A stretch of 58,334 nt of DNA from Lachnospiraceae bacterium (GTDB lineage: Bacteria > Bacillota > Clostridia > Lachnospirales > Lachnospiraceae): contig JAAWKU010000004.1 of assembly GCA_022797535.1 (NCBI GenBank), positions 1 through 58,334 on the forward strand, written 5' to 3'. The translations under genes and the position numbers were made by a program. Numbering within the stretch: the stretch's first letter is position 1; every line of letters begins with the position of its first letter. Below the pieces are notes generated by a model, which made no database searches, had not been told where the DNA came from, and saw nothing but the letters and a program-made list of their open reading frames with translations. This document shows, piece by piece, positions 1 through 8,104 of the stretch.

Positions 1-80
1 TTTCGGTTAACACTCACATGCCCGCTTTGGCAGCCATGCGATCTATTTTGTCCTTTTCAGGACCGTTCCTTGAAACAAAG

Positions 81-114
81 AAAACCCGTAAACACTGATG
101 TCTACGGGCTTTTC
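81..114 (-). terminator. Terminator behind the tRNA-Asn remnant
   Basis: CCCGTA (85-90) pairs with TACGGG (103-108), and the pairing extends into the loop. A-rich and T-rich flanks on the two sides would let it work in both directions. Read on the minus strand it lies just past the 3' end of the tRNA-Asn remnant, so it is probably the original tRNA terminator. Confidence 0.7.
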
Positions 115-119
115 CTAAC

Positions 120-178
120 TCCCCGAGTAGGGCTCGAACCTACAACAACTCGGTTAACAGCCGAGTGCTCTACCATTG
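120..178 (-). pseudogene. 3' part of a tRNA-Asn(GTT) gene; candidate attachment-site scar
   Basis: Read on the minus strand, this is the D-arm to 3' end of a tRNA-Asn: anticodon GTT at 158-156, the T-arm GGTTCGAGCCC, and the 3' acceptor strand CTCGGGGA. The expected 5' acceptor strand and first bases (GAGCTATCGGGGA on the plus strand) are replaced by unrelated AT-rich sequence after position 178. The gene cannot form an acceptor stem and should not be functional. A 3' tRNA segment with a foreign 5' side is the usual scar of site-specific integration into a tRNA gene, so this may mark an att site of this or an older element. That role is inferred. Confidence 0.8.
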
Positions 179-211
179 TATGATATGCAACCGGAAAAAT
201 AAAGATAGCAA

Positions 212-1231
212 TTAATGAATTTGAATTTCAGCTATACCTACTTTAGAATTTCCGCTACACTTAACTCGAAACTCTAATATTTTCACTCCAACTATGGATT
301 CATTAAACTCTTTTGTTGTATCGTTCGCTGATAAAATAATGGTGCGTATTTCCTCGTTATCTCCACATATAGTGATTTCCGCATCATATACTTGCCCCGC
401 ATCATTCCCCCCAATCATGCCGCTCCCACTAAAATCTATATGACCAACTACCCCTGATAGCTGGTTATATTTTCCGTCTAAATTGAAACATGCGAATGCA
501 GAATACGCATTATTAAACATAGTCACGCCTATATCGGATGAATATGTGTATATAGCATGTCTATAACTTTCCCCACCCATTTTAATATATTCTTTACTAT
601 TTAAAAGCCATAGATTTTCAGCCTTATGACATTCCACCGTATCCACCAAATATCTTGGCATTAGACTCGCTTTTTTATCAAGTAGTACTTGACTATTTGG
701 CACAACTTTTAGGGCCTCATCAACTAAACTTGACGCTTCCTCAAATTTTCCCTCACTTGCCAAAGGTTCAACTTCCATTAATATTGATATCTCATAATTC
801 GTTGTATAATCTTTAAGTAATGCAACTACATCCTCCGTTTTTTCAATTACACTATTTAATATAGGAATTGCAACTTCATAATCTAATAAATTAGCATACG
901 ATTCCGCAAGAGCAATTTTTTCAGAGCGCTCGTTTTCATTCTTTAATGCTGATACCTCTCCAAGCAAATTATCATATTCCGACTGCAACTTCGCATTATC
1001 TGTTTTCAATTTCTCTATATCTTTATCAACGGCTTCGAGCGCTTGTTCGTATGACATTTCTCTGTCAACGGATGCATAACGCTCCGATAAGGTTTCTACA
1101 ATTTTGTTCTCCGTAGAACGTTTTGAGTCAAAGTGAAAATAAAAACTTGCAACAATACTCAATGCTGCGAAAAAAAGCGTTAATATTTTCCAAATTGGAT
1201 TTTCTCTTTGCATTGGATTTTCTCTTTGCAT
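212..1231 (-). CDS. Membrane-anchored coiled-coil protein with NPCBM-like C-terminal domain
   Basis: Not assigned to a named family. After a short cytoplasmic start it has one membrane segment (IWKILTLFFAALSIVASFYF), then a coiled coil rich in K/E/L (EKLKTDNAKLQSEYDNLL), a helical TPR-like stretch, and a C-terminal beta-rich domain of about 140 residues. That last domain resembles NPCBM/NEW2 sugar-binding folds (GGNDAGQVYDAEITICGD). It is probably a membrane protein with an exposed ligand-binding domain. I start it at 1231 because AGGGGAAAGAA lies 4 bases upstream; the open frame extends 8 codons further. The first residues are a duplicated MQRENP, encoded by a direct DNA repeat of 18 bases. 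AT content is higher than in the transfer genes, so it may be host DNA or late cargo. Confidence 0.7.
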   Translation of the reverse strand: MQRENPMQRENPIWKILTLFFAALSIVASFYFHFDSKRSTENKIVETLSERYASVDREMSYEQALEAVDKDIEKLKTDNAKLQSEYDNLLGEVSALKNENERSEKIALAESYANLLDYEVAIPILNSVIEKTEDVVALLKDYTTNYEISILMEVEPLASEGKFEEASSLVDEALKVVPNSQVLLDKKASLMPRYLVDTVECHKAENLWLLNSKEYIKMGGESYRHAIYTYSSDIGVTMFNNAYSAFACFNLDGKYNQLSGVVGHIDFSGSGMIGGNDAGQVYDAEITICGDNEEIRTIILSANDTTKEFNESIVGVKILEFRVKCSGNSKVGIAEIQIH

Positions 1232-2078
1232 TCTTCTTTCCCCTAAAGTTAACAAATTTTACTTACTTTCACATAAAACAGAGTACAAATTATTTTTATC
1301 ACAATGCAAAATATTTTAGAAAAATATATACTTCAGAAAACCACAAAAAATTTGTAGAAATGAATTGCTGAAATTTAAGGCTCCTTCGTTGAAATTTGTA
1401 TATTCCGCATTGCCTAATTGTACACCACGCTAATCCATCATCTATGAATAGATAGGCGATATTATTTTTGGATAAATATTTATGATAATCATTTTCTGAT
1501 CGAATCTATACACTTTGCATCATACATTTGGAGGCTAAAACTTCTTTTACTATATGACGCTTCAAAATATTGTTATTTGCAAAATATTCTTAACAGTGAA
1601 TCGTCTTTCTTTATTATTTATCGTATCAAATTCTTTATATTTTTACAAGCGTGTTTTACTAAAAACATAAAAATACAAAATATACATATACATATTTTCC
1701 ATACTCGCACCTCTCACATGCCTAATACCACCATGAATTAAGTTGCTAACTCGAAACCATCGAATTATTTCCGCTCGTTATATAATTATCATAAAGCGAT
1801 GTTGGTAAATTTGCTATCTCTCCAGCCATAATAAGCATCTGCCGTCTTTTAACAGGTTGCCGCCACGATTTTCATTATAAAAGCATTTCCCCTCCCAAAG
1901 TACTCCGAGAAATGTTTATCTTTCATTTCATTATTTGTCCCCGTTCGACACTACTCCTTAGAACGGGCACAAGGCACTCCCATGGGCAATAGATAAAACT
2001 GTAATGCAGATCTTAGTATACTATTTCTGCAGTTTTCTATTTATTAGCAATACGCTGGTTTTCTTACCATAATTCAAC
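1232..2078. other. AT-rich gap without a convincing gene
   Basis: No start with a ribosome binding site leads into a credible frame on either strand. The only structure I see is the diverged repeat at 1858-1992, listed separately. The rest is A/T-rich filler between the coiled-coil gene and the serine recombinase. Confidence 0.6.
1858..1992. repeat. Diverged direct repeat, copy 1 (mate at 5351-5495)
   Basis: About 135 bases align with 5351-5495 in the same orientation. Shared blocks include the GCCGCC.. start, AAAGCATTTCC/AAAGACATTTCC, TCATTTCATTA/TTTCATTTATC, GTTCGACACTACTCC and GGGC(A/G)CAAG. Read on the minus strand this copy encodes a short peptide containing KDKHFSEYFGRGNAFIMK, but the mate does not keep that frame. 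It is therefore treated as a non-coding or decayed repeat. Confidence 0.75.
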
Positions 2079-3737
2079 TCAGTATAAATTCATGCCCTGA
2101 TATGATATGTTTTCATCCGGCTCATTGGCGGCAGGATGCATCAATGTGTCCAAAAACTCATTGGCATTCCATTCCGTGCAGAACTGGCTGTATGTCATGT
2201 TGAGTTCCACGGATATCTTGTAATCCTTGCCTACTTCGACACGTTTGAGCAGCTGGCATGCTATCATTTTCCTCTGCTCCATCGTTGCCGAGTCAAATTC
2301 CTCCGCCCACGACTTAAACTGTTTATAGGCTGGCGTGACCATTTCGATCCCCTGCTTTTTTTGTGTTTCTTCCTCTTTGAGCTTTTCCAGCTGTGTTTCC
2401 GATTCCTCGATCCTCTTTTTGACGGTCTGGATGGCCTGTGTCAGATCCTCCGGCGAATAAAGGCTGTCCCCTGTCAGAGTCTTGGCGATCTCCATCTGCA
2501 GCTTTGTAAGCTGCTCCCGGTGTTTGCCAAGTTCAAACCCCAGTTTTTTCTGCATGGCGCGGTTGCCGGCTATCCTGCGCTGGAACAGGTCCTGTATCTT
2601 TTCTTCCTCCGGCGCGCCGCTCATGGATTTAAATATTTGGCGTATGGTCTGGCTGACCATGCCGTCCACTTTTTCTGCCTGATAGGTAGTCTGCCCGTCA
2701 CACGGGCAGAGTTTGCGGCTCTTGTGGTAGCAGGAATATTTGACCTGGTCCACATGGTATACGGAACCGTCAGCCCTTTCATAGCTGTCCGTGTAATGGC
2801 TGGAGACCAGCCGCCCGCCGCAGTGGGCGCAGAATATATTGCCCGAAAGCAGCGCCCGCCCTTTGGTATGCATGGCAACGTGCCGCTTTTCCTCATTCTT
2901 TTTGCTGCGCTGCTCCATGATGTACATGATCCTGCTGTAGGTTTCATCGCTTCTGAGCCTGAGTGCCTGTAAAGCATCCGAAGTTGATCCGTCCTCAAGC
3001 CGCCCGCAGTAATAAGGGTCTTTCAAGATGCGGCTGATCTTAGTCCCTGTGAATTTTTCTCCGGACCGTGTTTTATATCCTTCCTTATTTAATAGATCCG
3101 CCAGTCTCCATGCGCCATAACCCTTTTGGACCGTCATTTCGTCAATCATGGCCAGAATTTCTTTCTCCATAGGATCTATCTCATATTTTTGGATGGGAGC
3201 GCCTTTCCGGTTCACCAGCCCGCTGTCCGTCAGGCAGTAGCCGAATTTTACCGGCCCGCCAGTGTACAGCCCCCCTGTCTGCATCTGCTGCATTTTACTG
3301 CTGATCCGGATGGATGTCTTTTCACTCTCTCCTGACGCCTGCCAGAACCGCAGGTAATTCATCAGTTTATCCACATGGTTGTCAAACCTCTGCTGTCCTT
3401 CCCGTGCGCTCCACACTTCAATGCCATGCTTGGCAAACCACTCTACCACGAACGGGGTCTCGTCATCAATCCTGCCGATGCGGTCGAACATAAAAACCAG
3501 CAGGATGTCAAACTCATCCTTCAGGGCGGCCTCTTTTAAATCCTGTATGGCATCCCTGTCCTGCGCCGACACCTTGTATCCTGAGATGCCTTTCTCTGAA
3601 AACTCCCTCTGGATGACCCAGTCCGTCTGGCGGCCTGCAAATTCATGGCAGGCCGTCCTCTGCATTGGGATGTCATTTTCATTTTTGTCAACCTGTTTTT
3701 TTGTTGATACCCTGTATAGACAATATACCCGTTTCAT
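2079..3737 (-). CDS. Large serine recombinase (TnpX-like integrase)
   Basis: Site-specific recombinase expected to excise and integrate the element through a Ser-DNA phosphodiester intermediate. The N-terminal resolvase domain (1-150) has YRVSTKKQ with catalytic Ser11 and the FDRIGR arginine motif. The recombinase domain follows (about 170-290), then a zinc ribbon (CAHCGG near 305 and a later Cys pair) and a coiled-coil region (about 400-470), the layout of TnpX/TndX-type enzymes of clostridial transposons. At 552 residues the length is typical and nothing looks broken. GGAGGTA directly precedes the ATG. It is the last gene of a minus-strand block with the small genes above 3.8 kb. It may be the integrase of the whole ICE or of a smaller nested unit. 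Confidence 0.95.
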   Translation of the reverse strand: MKRVYCLYRVSTKKQVDKNENDIPMQRTACHEFAGRQTDWVIQREFSEKGISGYKVSAQDRDAIQDLKEAALKDEFDILLVFMFDRIGRIDDETPFVVEWFAKHGIEVWSAREGQQRFDNHVDKLMNYLRFWQASGESEKTSIRISSKMQQMQTGGLYTGGPVKFGYCLTDSGLVNRKGAPIQKYEIDPMEKEILAMIDEMTVQKGYGAWRLADLLNKEGYKTRSGEKFTGTKISRILKDPYYCGRLEDGSTSDALQALRLRSDETYSRIMYIMEQRSKKNEEKRHVAMHTKGRALLSGNIFCAHCGGRLVSSHYTDSYERADGSVYHVDQVKYSCYHKSRKLCPCDGQTTYQAEKVDGMVSQTIRQIFKSMSGAPEEEKIQDLFQRRIAGNRAMQKKLGFELGKHREQLTKLQMEIAKTLTGDSLYSPEDLTQAIQTVKKRIEESETQLEKLKEEETQKKQGIEMVTPAYKQFKSWAEEFDSATMEQRKMIACQLLKRVEVGKDYKISVELNMTYSQFCTEWNANEFLDTLMHPAANEPDENISYQGMNLY

Positions 3738-3830
3738 GCATTACCTCCGTGCTTGCTGTTGTATGGGACTGCGCGGCCTGCCGTTAATCCGTTTTCAATG
3801 TTCCACACCATAACCACGCAGGCACCGTGG

Positions 3831-4022
3831 TCATCCCGGTTGTTCTGCATCCCCGCACAGCAGCGGTATCCTCTGTATGCGTTCTTCATATGCCCCTGTG
3901 AGGATATCCCTGACTCTGGATTTCACATCCACTGATTCTTCCGCGCTGAACCTGACCATAACATCGCCTCCGCTGATGCACAGCTGGAAAATGGGATTTT
4001 TATTATACTGCTGGCTGCCCAA
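3831..4022 (-). CDS. Small transposon-encoded protein, TnpW-like
   Basis: A 63-residue protein immediately upstream of the recombinase. It has the beta-strand plus amphipathic-helix pattern seen in TnpW-type proteins of clostridial transposons (VMVRFSAEES then VKSRVRDILTGAYEERI). The function of that family is unknown. The start is TTG at 4022 with a perfect AGGAGG 8 bases upstream. The family match rests on pattern and context only. Confidence 0.6.
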   Translation of the reverse strand: MGSQQYNKNPIFQLCISGGDVMVRFSAEESVDVKSRVRDILTGAYEERIQRIPLLCGDAEQPG

Positions 4023-4108
4023 GATAAGCCCCTCCTTTTATAATTCTTATTGATCGCATTCTTACTGCTTTATCTTGTGCAGGCACAGCATTGCTGCTGT
4101 TGCCTTAT

Positions 4109-4453
4109 CTATATCAGCTCCATCAGCCCGTCCAGCGGGGAGTACACCTGCAGTCCGCAGCCTTCTGCCAGTGCCTTAAGCTGCGCCATCTGCATGGACG
4201 AATGCGTCAGGCAGCGTCGGTTTGCCACCAGCAGAATATCCGCTTCCCCCCGGATGGCAGCATCCGCAAAACGCCGGAAACCGTTGCGCTCACACAACGG
4301 CCTCCTCCCTATGTCGCTGGAGCTGCCCGCCATTTCAAATCCCATCTGCTCTGCATAATCAAAGAGCAGCATGCGCTGCTTTTTTAATGTGTCATTTTGA
4401 TCCTCTGGCGCATCAATTGAGCAGTAAGCCCAGGCACGTCTCCCTTTGTCCAT
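4109..4453 (-). CDS. Resolvase-like protein lacking the catalytic serine
   Basis: The fold and order of motifs match the serine-recombinase catalytic domain: WAYCSIDAP at the N-terminus, a helix with Q, then DILLVANRRCL and a final beta-strand VYSPLDGLMELI. Where active enzymes have YxRVS, this protein has YCSID, so both the arginine and the nucleophilic serine are replaced. There is no DNA-binding tail; the protein stops after about 114 residues. It may bind recombinase subunits or DNA as a regulator, or be a decaying copy. The start at 4453 follows AAAGGGGG with 6-base spacing; a longer frame begins at 4510. It overlaps the toxin gene by about 40 bases, which suggests co-expression. Confidence 0.7.
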   Translation of the reverse strand: MDKGRRAWAYCSIDAPEDQNDTLKKQRMLLFDYAEQMGFEMAGSSSDIGRRPLCERNGFRRFADAAIRGEADILLVANRRCLTHSSMQMAQLKALAEGCGLQVYSPLDGLMELI

Positions 4454-4901
4454 AAGCAGCCCCCTTTCTGTCCCCCGGCTCAGCCTGATTTCTTCTAGCG
4501 GGTTCTGCATCAGTCTCTTTTCCTTGCTGCTTCCGGGCCTCCTGCGGGCAGAACATCCCGTCCAGCCCTAAACTGACCACAATTGCATGATCCACATCCT
4601 GCATGGTCACCCTGTCCGCCCGGCCTATGTATTCCTTCAGCCTGGTCCGGTCAATGGTGCGAACCTGTTCCAGCAGGACGGTGGATTCCTGTACCAGCCC
4701 ATAAGGGCTGTCCTCCAGTCTGATATGGGTGGGGAGCGGTTTCTTTCCCTGCCTGCTGGTAATGGCGGCTGCGATCACCGTGGGGCTGTGCCGGTTCCCC
4801 AAGTCATTCTGTATGATCAGCACAGGCCGGGTGCCGCCTTGCTCGCTCCCGACCACTGGTGTCAGGTCAGCATAATAGATATCGCCCCTTTTAATCTGCA
4901 T
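4413..4901 (-). CDS. PemK/MazF-family toxin
   Basis: Sequence-specific endoribonuclease of the MazF/PemK fold. The signature GDIYYADLTPVVGSEQGGTRP at the N-terminus (RG-D-I-Y-x-A-DL plus the TRP motif), the PTVIAAAITS strand, LVQESTVLLEQVRTID and the final helix are all present. The core ends near residue 120; about 40 extra charged residues follow and overlap the next gene. AAGGGGAC precedes the ATG. No classical MazE precedes it; the nearest candidate partner is the basic 110-residue protein just upstream, and that pairing is inference. Such genes stabilise mobile elements or regulate them after entry. Confidence 0.92.
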   Translation of the reverse strand: MQIKRGDIYYADLTPVVGSEQGGTRPVLIIQNDLGNRHSPTVIAAAITSRQGKKPLPTHIRLEDSPYGLVQESTVLLEQVRTIDRTRLKEYIGRADRVTMQDVDHAIVVSLGLDGMFCPQEARKQQGKETDAEPARRNQAEPGDRKGAAYGQRETCLGLLLN

Positions 4902-4936
4902 GCTTGTCCCCTTTCCGGCAGGATGTCTCCCCGCCC

Positions 4937-5269
4937 TTATCCAAATTCCATGCCATATAGCTTGATAGCCGCAAACCTGCCCTCTGCTGCAAAATATTCA
5001 TCTGCCGGTTTCCTTTTAAGCCGGAGGACTCCCCCTGCCGCCTTTTTCCCTGTCTGGCTCTGTGCCGGCCTGATGATGATCCGCGGGCGCGCTCTTGGCT
5101 CCGGACCGCCTTGGATAAGCCCCCTGCCGGATTCTCCGGCATTGCTGCTATCAGGTATTCCTCTTCTGGACTGCCTTTTCCTATGGCATGTTTTTTTATG
5201 GAATCTGCTTCTGTCAGGTATGCTTATGCATACGAGCCGTTTTACCATGTTTACCATTTTTTGAATCAT
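4937..5269 (-). CDS. Basic hypothetical protein upstream of the MazF-like toxin
   Basis: I do not recognise this 110-residue protein. It is strongly basic in its first 80 residues (many R, K and S) and ends in a compact hydrophobic tail ADEYFAAEGRFAAIKLYGMEFG (last ~22 residues). AGGAAGGAG lies directly upstream of the ATG. It stops 35 bases before the toxin gene in the same direction, the position usually taken by an antitoxin. Known MazE-type antitoxins are acidic at the C-terminus, so that role is doubtful. Confidence 0.45.
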   Translation of the reverse strand: MIQKMVNMVKRLVCISIPDRSRFHKKTCHRKRQSRRGIPDSSNAGESGRGLIQGGPEPRARPRIIIRPAQSQTGKKAAGGVLRLKRKPADEYFAAEGRFAAIKLYGMEFG

Positions 5270-5350
5270 ACGCTCCTTCCTGCCCTATATGTTTCATGGC
5301 ACAAGGATGGCGGCAGCACAGCTAATTGCATTATCATGCCCTGCTTTCAC

Positions 5351-5495
5351 TGCCGCCGTAGTTTCTATCATAAAGACATTTCCTGTCCCAAAAGTCTCCC
5401 GGCCCGGAAATGCTTGTCCTTTGTTTCATTTATCTGCCCCTGTTCGACACTACTCCCCGGGGCGGGCGCAAGATGCGCCCATAGGCAGCAGCCAA
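5351..5495. repeat. Diverged direct repeat, copy 2 (mate at 1858-1992)
   Basis: Same orientation as copy 1. It carries the identical core GTTCGACACTACTCC and parallel flanks but is clearly richer in G/C, which suggests old duplication followed by different mutational histories. The two copies bracket the recombinase, small protein, resolvase-like gene, toxin and upstream gene. Confidence 0.75.
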
Positions 5496-5608
5496 AGACC
5501 GGCCCTGGCTTAAAGGCCGTCATGGGTTTTCCCCCTCCGAGGTTCTCTCCGGGCCGCCCTCATTGCGTGATCCCGCTCCTGCGGGGCTGTGACTGGACGG
5601 AAGTATCA

Positions 5609-5857
5609 TTATGGGCTGTCCATGTCATGGCAAACGGCCCGCCACAGGCCGCCTTGGGACGAACATTTGCCGCTCTGCATCTTTGATGTGATCTTATTGA
5701 CAGGTTGTTCCCTGCAGATGGTCCTGGCGTATTCTCCGCACCGCTTTGCTCTTTCAAGCTGGACAGCTAACGTATCTTTGCTGCTGGATATGACCGCCTG
5801 CCGACGGTATTTTTCAAAGAGCGGAGGGAAGAAAAAGCCCCCTCTACTTACTTCCAC
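5609..5857 (-). CDS. Possible small protein between the sigma-like gene and the toxin block
   Basis: The open frame has a GTG at 5857 and no clear ribosome binding site. The middle (SSKDTLAVQLERAKRCGEYA) looks helical and protein-like, while the N-terminus looks like leader sequence. It is in line with the upstream sigma-like gene on the same strand. Without a good start or a recognised family this is only a candidate; the rest of 5496-5886 shows nothing else. Confidence 0.3.
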   Translation of the reverse strand: MEVSRGGFFFPPLFEKYRRQAVISSSKDTLAVQLERAKRCGEYARTICREQPVNKITSKMQSGKCSSQGGLWRAVCHDMDSP

Positions 5858-5886
5858 GTTGGCAGAACGTTTTGCACACCCTGTTA

Positions 5887-6339
5887 TTAACTTTTTTCCA
5901 AAATTTTTTTCAGTTTTTTAAGGATGCGATTTTTTCTCTTGTGTACGGCATTGTGGTATATTCCCATGCCTGCCGCAGCCTCCCGTTCTGTCTGGCCCTG
6001 AAAAAACAGGCGGTCTATCAGTTCCCGCTCATCATCAGGCAATAAAAAAAGAGCGTTATGTAACTGTGCGCACTGAATTCTACGCAGCACGGTTTCCTCT
6101 ACGCTCTCTGTTTTCCCGGCAAACTGCATCTTCTGATCTAGAAGACGTTCAAGGGAATCTTCCCTGCTGGGTATGACCGTTATATTATGCTTTTCCTGGT
6201 TTACAATAGTTTGCTCTGTTTTTAAATCATACTCCTGATACTGCATTTTTCTTTCTGTGGTTCTCAATACAGTGATTACTTCCTTGCTGGCCTCCGGATA
6301 CATCTTCTTATAATCCGGTATTCTGTATGGTTTTGCCAT
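5887..6339 (-). CDS. Sigma-70 region 4-like HTH regulator
   Basis: A 150-residue protein whose C-terminal 60 residues form a sigma region 4 helix-turn-helix: LLPDDERELIDRLFFQGQ, then TEREAAAGMGIYHNAVHKRK. The N-terminal half has no sigma region 2. This matches the small sigma-like regulators of Tn916- and clostridial ICE-type elements, which control transfer or recombinase genes. The start at 6339 is set by AAGGAGG with 8-base spacing; 28 codons further upstream stay open but have no signal. It heads the minus-strand recombination block. Confidence 0.85.
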   Translation of the reverse strand: MAKPYRIPDYKKMYPEASKEVITVLRTTERKMQYQEYDLKTEQTIVNQEKHNITVIPSREDSLERLLDQKMQFAGKTESVEETVLRRIQCAQLHNALFLLPDDERELIDRLFFQGQTEREAAAGMGIYHNAVHKRKNRILKKLKKILEKS

Positions 6340-6435
6340 AGGCTTATCCTCCTTCAATTTCAAATTGCAAGAAACCAAAGGACAAATGGCGGGCTGCGAC
6401 ATCTTTGCGCTGTCGCACCGCATACAGTAAACTGG

Positions 6436-6474
6436 CAGAAAAAAAGCTGCACCCGAATTATATTGGATGCAGCA
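6436..6474 (-). terminator. Intrinsic terminator below the secreted-protein operon
   Basis: On the minus strand GCTGCATCC pairs with GG(G)TGCAGC, followed by seven T. It would stop transcription coming from the cargo genes above 6.9 kb before the sigma-like regulator. Confidence 0.8.
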
Positions 6475-6956
6475 TGAAATACTATATAGAATTCTAAGAT
6501 ATTATAGAAAGAAAAACGAAAATATGTCGAACTGTGTAGCGCTATAGTCCCTATACAGCTTATAGTGCAATAAGAACAATCCTGTTTCCGTTGATTTTCT
6601 TTTTCTTCCAAATTCTATTTCCCTTTGACAATGGGAAACAGCCTTTGTGTCTATCTCTGACAGATTCCCAACGTTATTGTTGCCAGAGAAATTATACCAA
6701 AAGAATTTGTTATTATATTGTCGAAATACAGCTATTAAGCCAAAAATATCCAACCATTTTACGCTCTTCTTTCCTGTGTTTACTGATCAGTTACAAAGAA
6801 ACGGCAATGTCATGCAGTGTTACTGCTTGTAATATTTAGAAAATAGATAATATTGATGCTTACCTAAATTACTTGTTGTAAGCTCTTTGAATATTCTCTC
6901 ATTATTTTGGGTGGTTTATGGCATTTTCATTATATTCATCAATGTTCTGCTGCTAT
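6475..6956. other. AT-rich gap, nothing recognised
   Basis: Low-GC sequence with only short frames lacking ribosome binding sites. I see no repeat or structured element beyond the terminator at its left edge. Confidence 0.55.
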
Positions 6957-7091
6957 TTATTTACTCTCACTAATGTAAACGCTTGCCCTGTTTTGAATAA
7001 TATCTGCAACATCATCCACATCCCGGTCATTGTGAAACAAATAATCCACTTCCTCCAATAAAATATTATACAAATACGATCTACTGTGGCG
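6957..7091 (-). pseudogene. C-terminal fragment of an extracellular solute-binding protein
   Basis: The 44-codon frame ends in VDYLFHNDRDVDDVADIIQN followed by RASVYISESK and a stop. This is the standard C-terminus of family-1 ABC sugar-binding lipoproteins (a helix with a pattern like VEEVADIIQNRVQLYLSE). In-frame stops lie directly upstream, so only the last ~40 residues remain. It is a relic of host or earlier cargo DNA and should have no function. Confidence 0.65.
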
Positions 7092-7137
7092 TTATGCTCA
7101 ATTTTACAGATTACACCCTTTAAATGAAGAAATAATG

Positions 7138-8019
7138 TTAATCTATCTTTTCTCCGAATCTATAATTCTCAGGGTACTCAATGTCATAAATATCCTCCCC
7201 ATAAGGGATATCCAATGTATGGTTTTCACTTAACACATATTCTTTCCCCTTGATTTTAAACACACTGCCCGGTTCATACTTACAAAGTATTCTCCCGGTT
7301 TTCGTCAGGCTCTCATATTTCACATTATATCGTTCCTGAGTATAAATCAAAGTAGTATATTTTCCTGTAGAATAAAACCGGGTTGTTTCCGTGTCTCCCA
7401 TTTTCACCGTGAAGAACCCCGGCTGTATGCCCGCTTCCTCCAGATACGCCTCTACTTCACCCAGAGAAAAACTCTCGGCAATATAGACAGTATCTTTGGC
7501 CGTGCCTATATAGTTCCAAAACCAGGAATATCTCTCCAGTGTCCCATCGTAAGGCGCACCCCTCAAATACTCCGAGAAAATGGAACCCGGCACATGGTCA
7601 TTTGTATATAAATAATGCTCTCTGCCGTCTTTGGATACATATTTGAAATATGTATTTTTCCCAAAATCAATGCAGTTGTTTTCCGCTTTTACTTCTTTAA
7701 GCCCGGATGTATTGACAGGAGGAATCTGATCGGTAGTGAATGATCTCCCGTCCCGCAGGAAATGCACATTTCCCTGCGACTGCACCCATGAAATATTGTT
7801 GTTAATGAGTGCCAGCATATCCTTCGGTATATATTCCGCTTTCCTGCCATTTCCTGCGGAATATGTGCTAAAATATACATCATTGCTTCTGCTCCGCACA
7901 AAAATGTCCCTTTTTGCCTGCGGATTTTTCTTTCCCAGCAGCATGTTGATCAGTTTTTTTTCGGAATTATTGCTGCTCATTTTCTGTTCTAAAAGCTGGT
8001 TTGTCACCCTTACCATCAT
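7138..8019 (-). CDS. Hypothetical protein, third gene of ECF-controlled operon
   Basis: I do not recognise this 293-residue protein. It has no signal peptide or membrane segment. It is rich in aromatic residues and beta-strand patterns, with YSWFWNYIGTAKDTVYIAES in the middle and acidic Asp/Glu clusters at the end (IPYGEDIYDIEYPENYRFGE). The start at 8019 follows GGCAGGAGG with good spacing; the frame stays open 26 codons further without a signal. It lies 85 bases below the PPC-like secreted protein, probably in the same operon. Confidence 0.7.
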   Translation of the reverse strand: MMVRVTNQLLEQKMSSNNSEKKLINMLLGKKNPQAKRDIFVRSRSNDVYFSTYSAGNGRKAEYIPKDMLALINNNISWVQSQGNVHFLRDGRSFTTDQIPPVNTSGLKEVKAENNCIDFGKNTYFKYVSKDGREHYLYTNDHVPGSIFSEYLRGAPYDGTLERYSWFWNYIGTAKDTVYIAESFSLGEVEAYLEEAGIQPGFFTVKMGDTETTRFYSTGKYTTLIYTQERYNVKYESLTKTGRILCKYEPGSVFKIKGKEYVLSENHTLDIPYGEDIYDIEYPENYRFGEKID

Positions 8020-8104
8020 AAAGCCTCCTGCCACATGGCATGCATTCCCCACAGCCAGTCTTGCATCATGAGGAATGCATGAGCGTTTTTCTTTCAAACT
8101 GTTT

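Noticed and set aside
1-80. Possible end of a coding region on the minus strand (reads ...DKIDRMAAKAGM then stop)
   Set aside because: It runs into the tRNA terminator, has no start signal, and is too short to judge.
2136-2972. A 278-codon plus-strand frame opposite the serine recombinase
   Set aside because: Shadow of the recombinase gene, without start signal or recognised domain.
4891-5142. Second minus-strand frame overlapping the basic protein upstream of the toxin
   Set aside because: The 4937-5269 frame has the better ribosome binding site; this one has none at its start.
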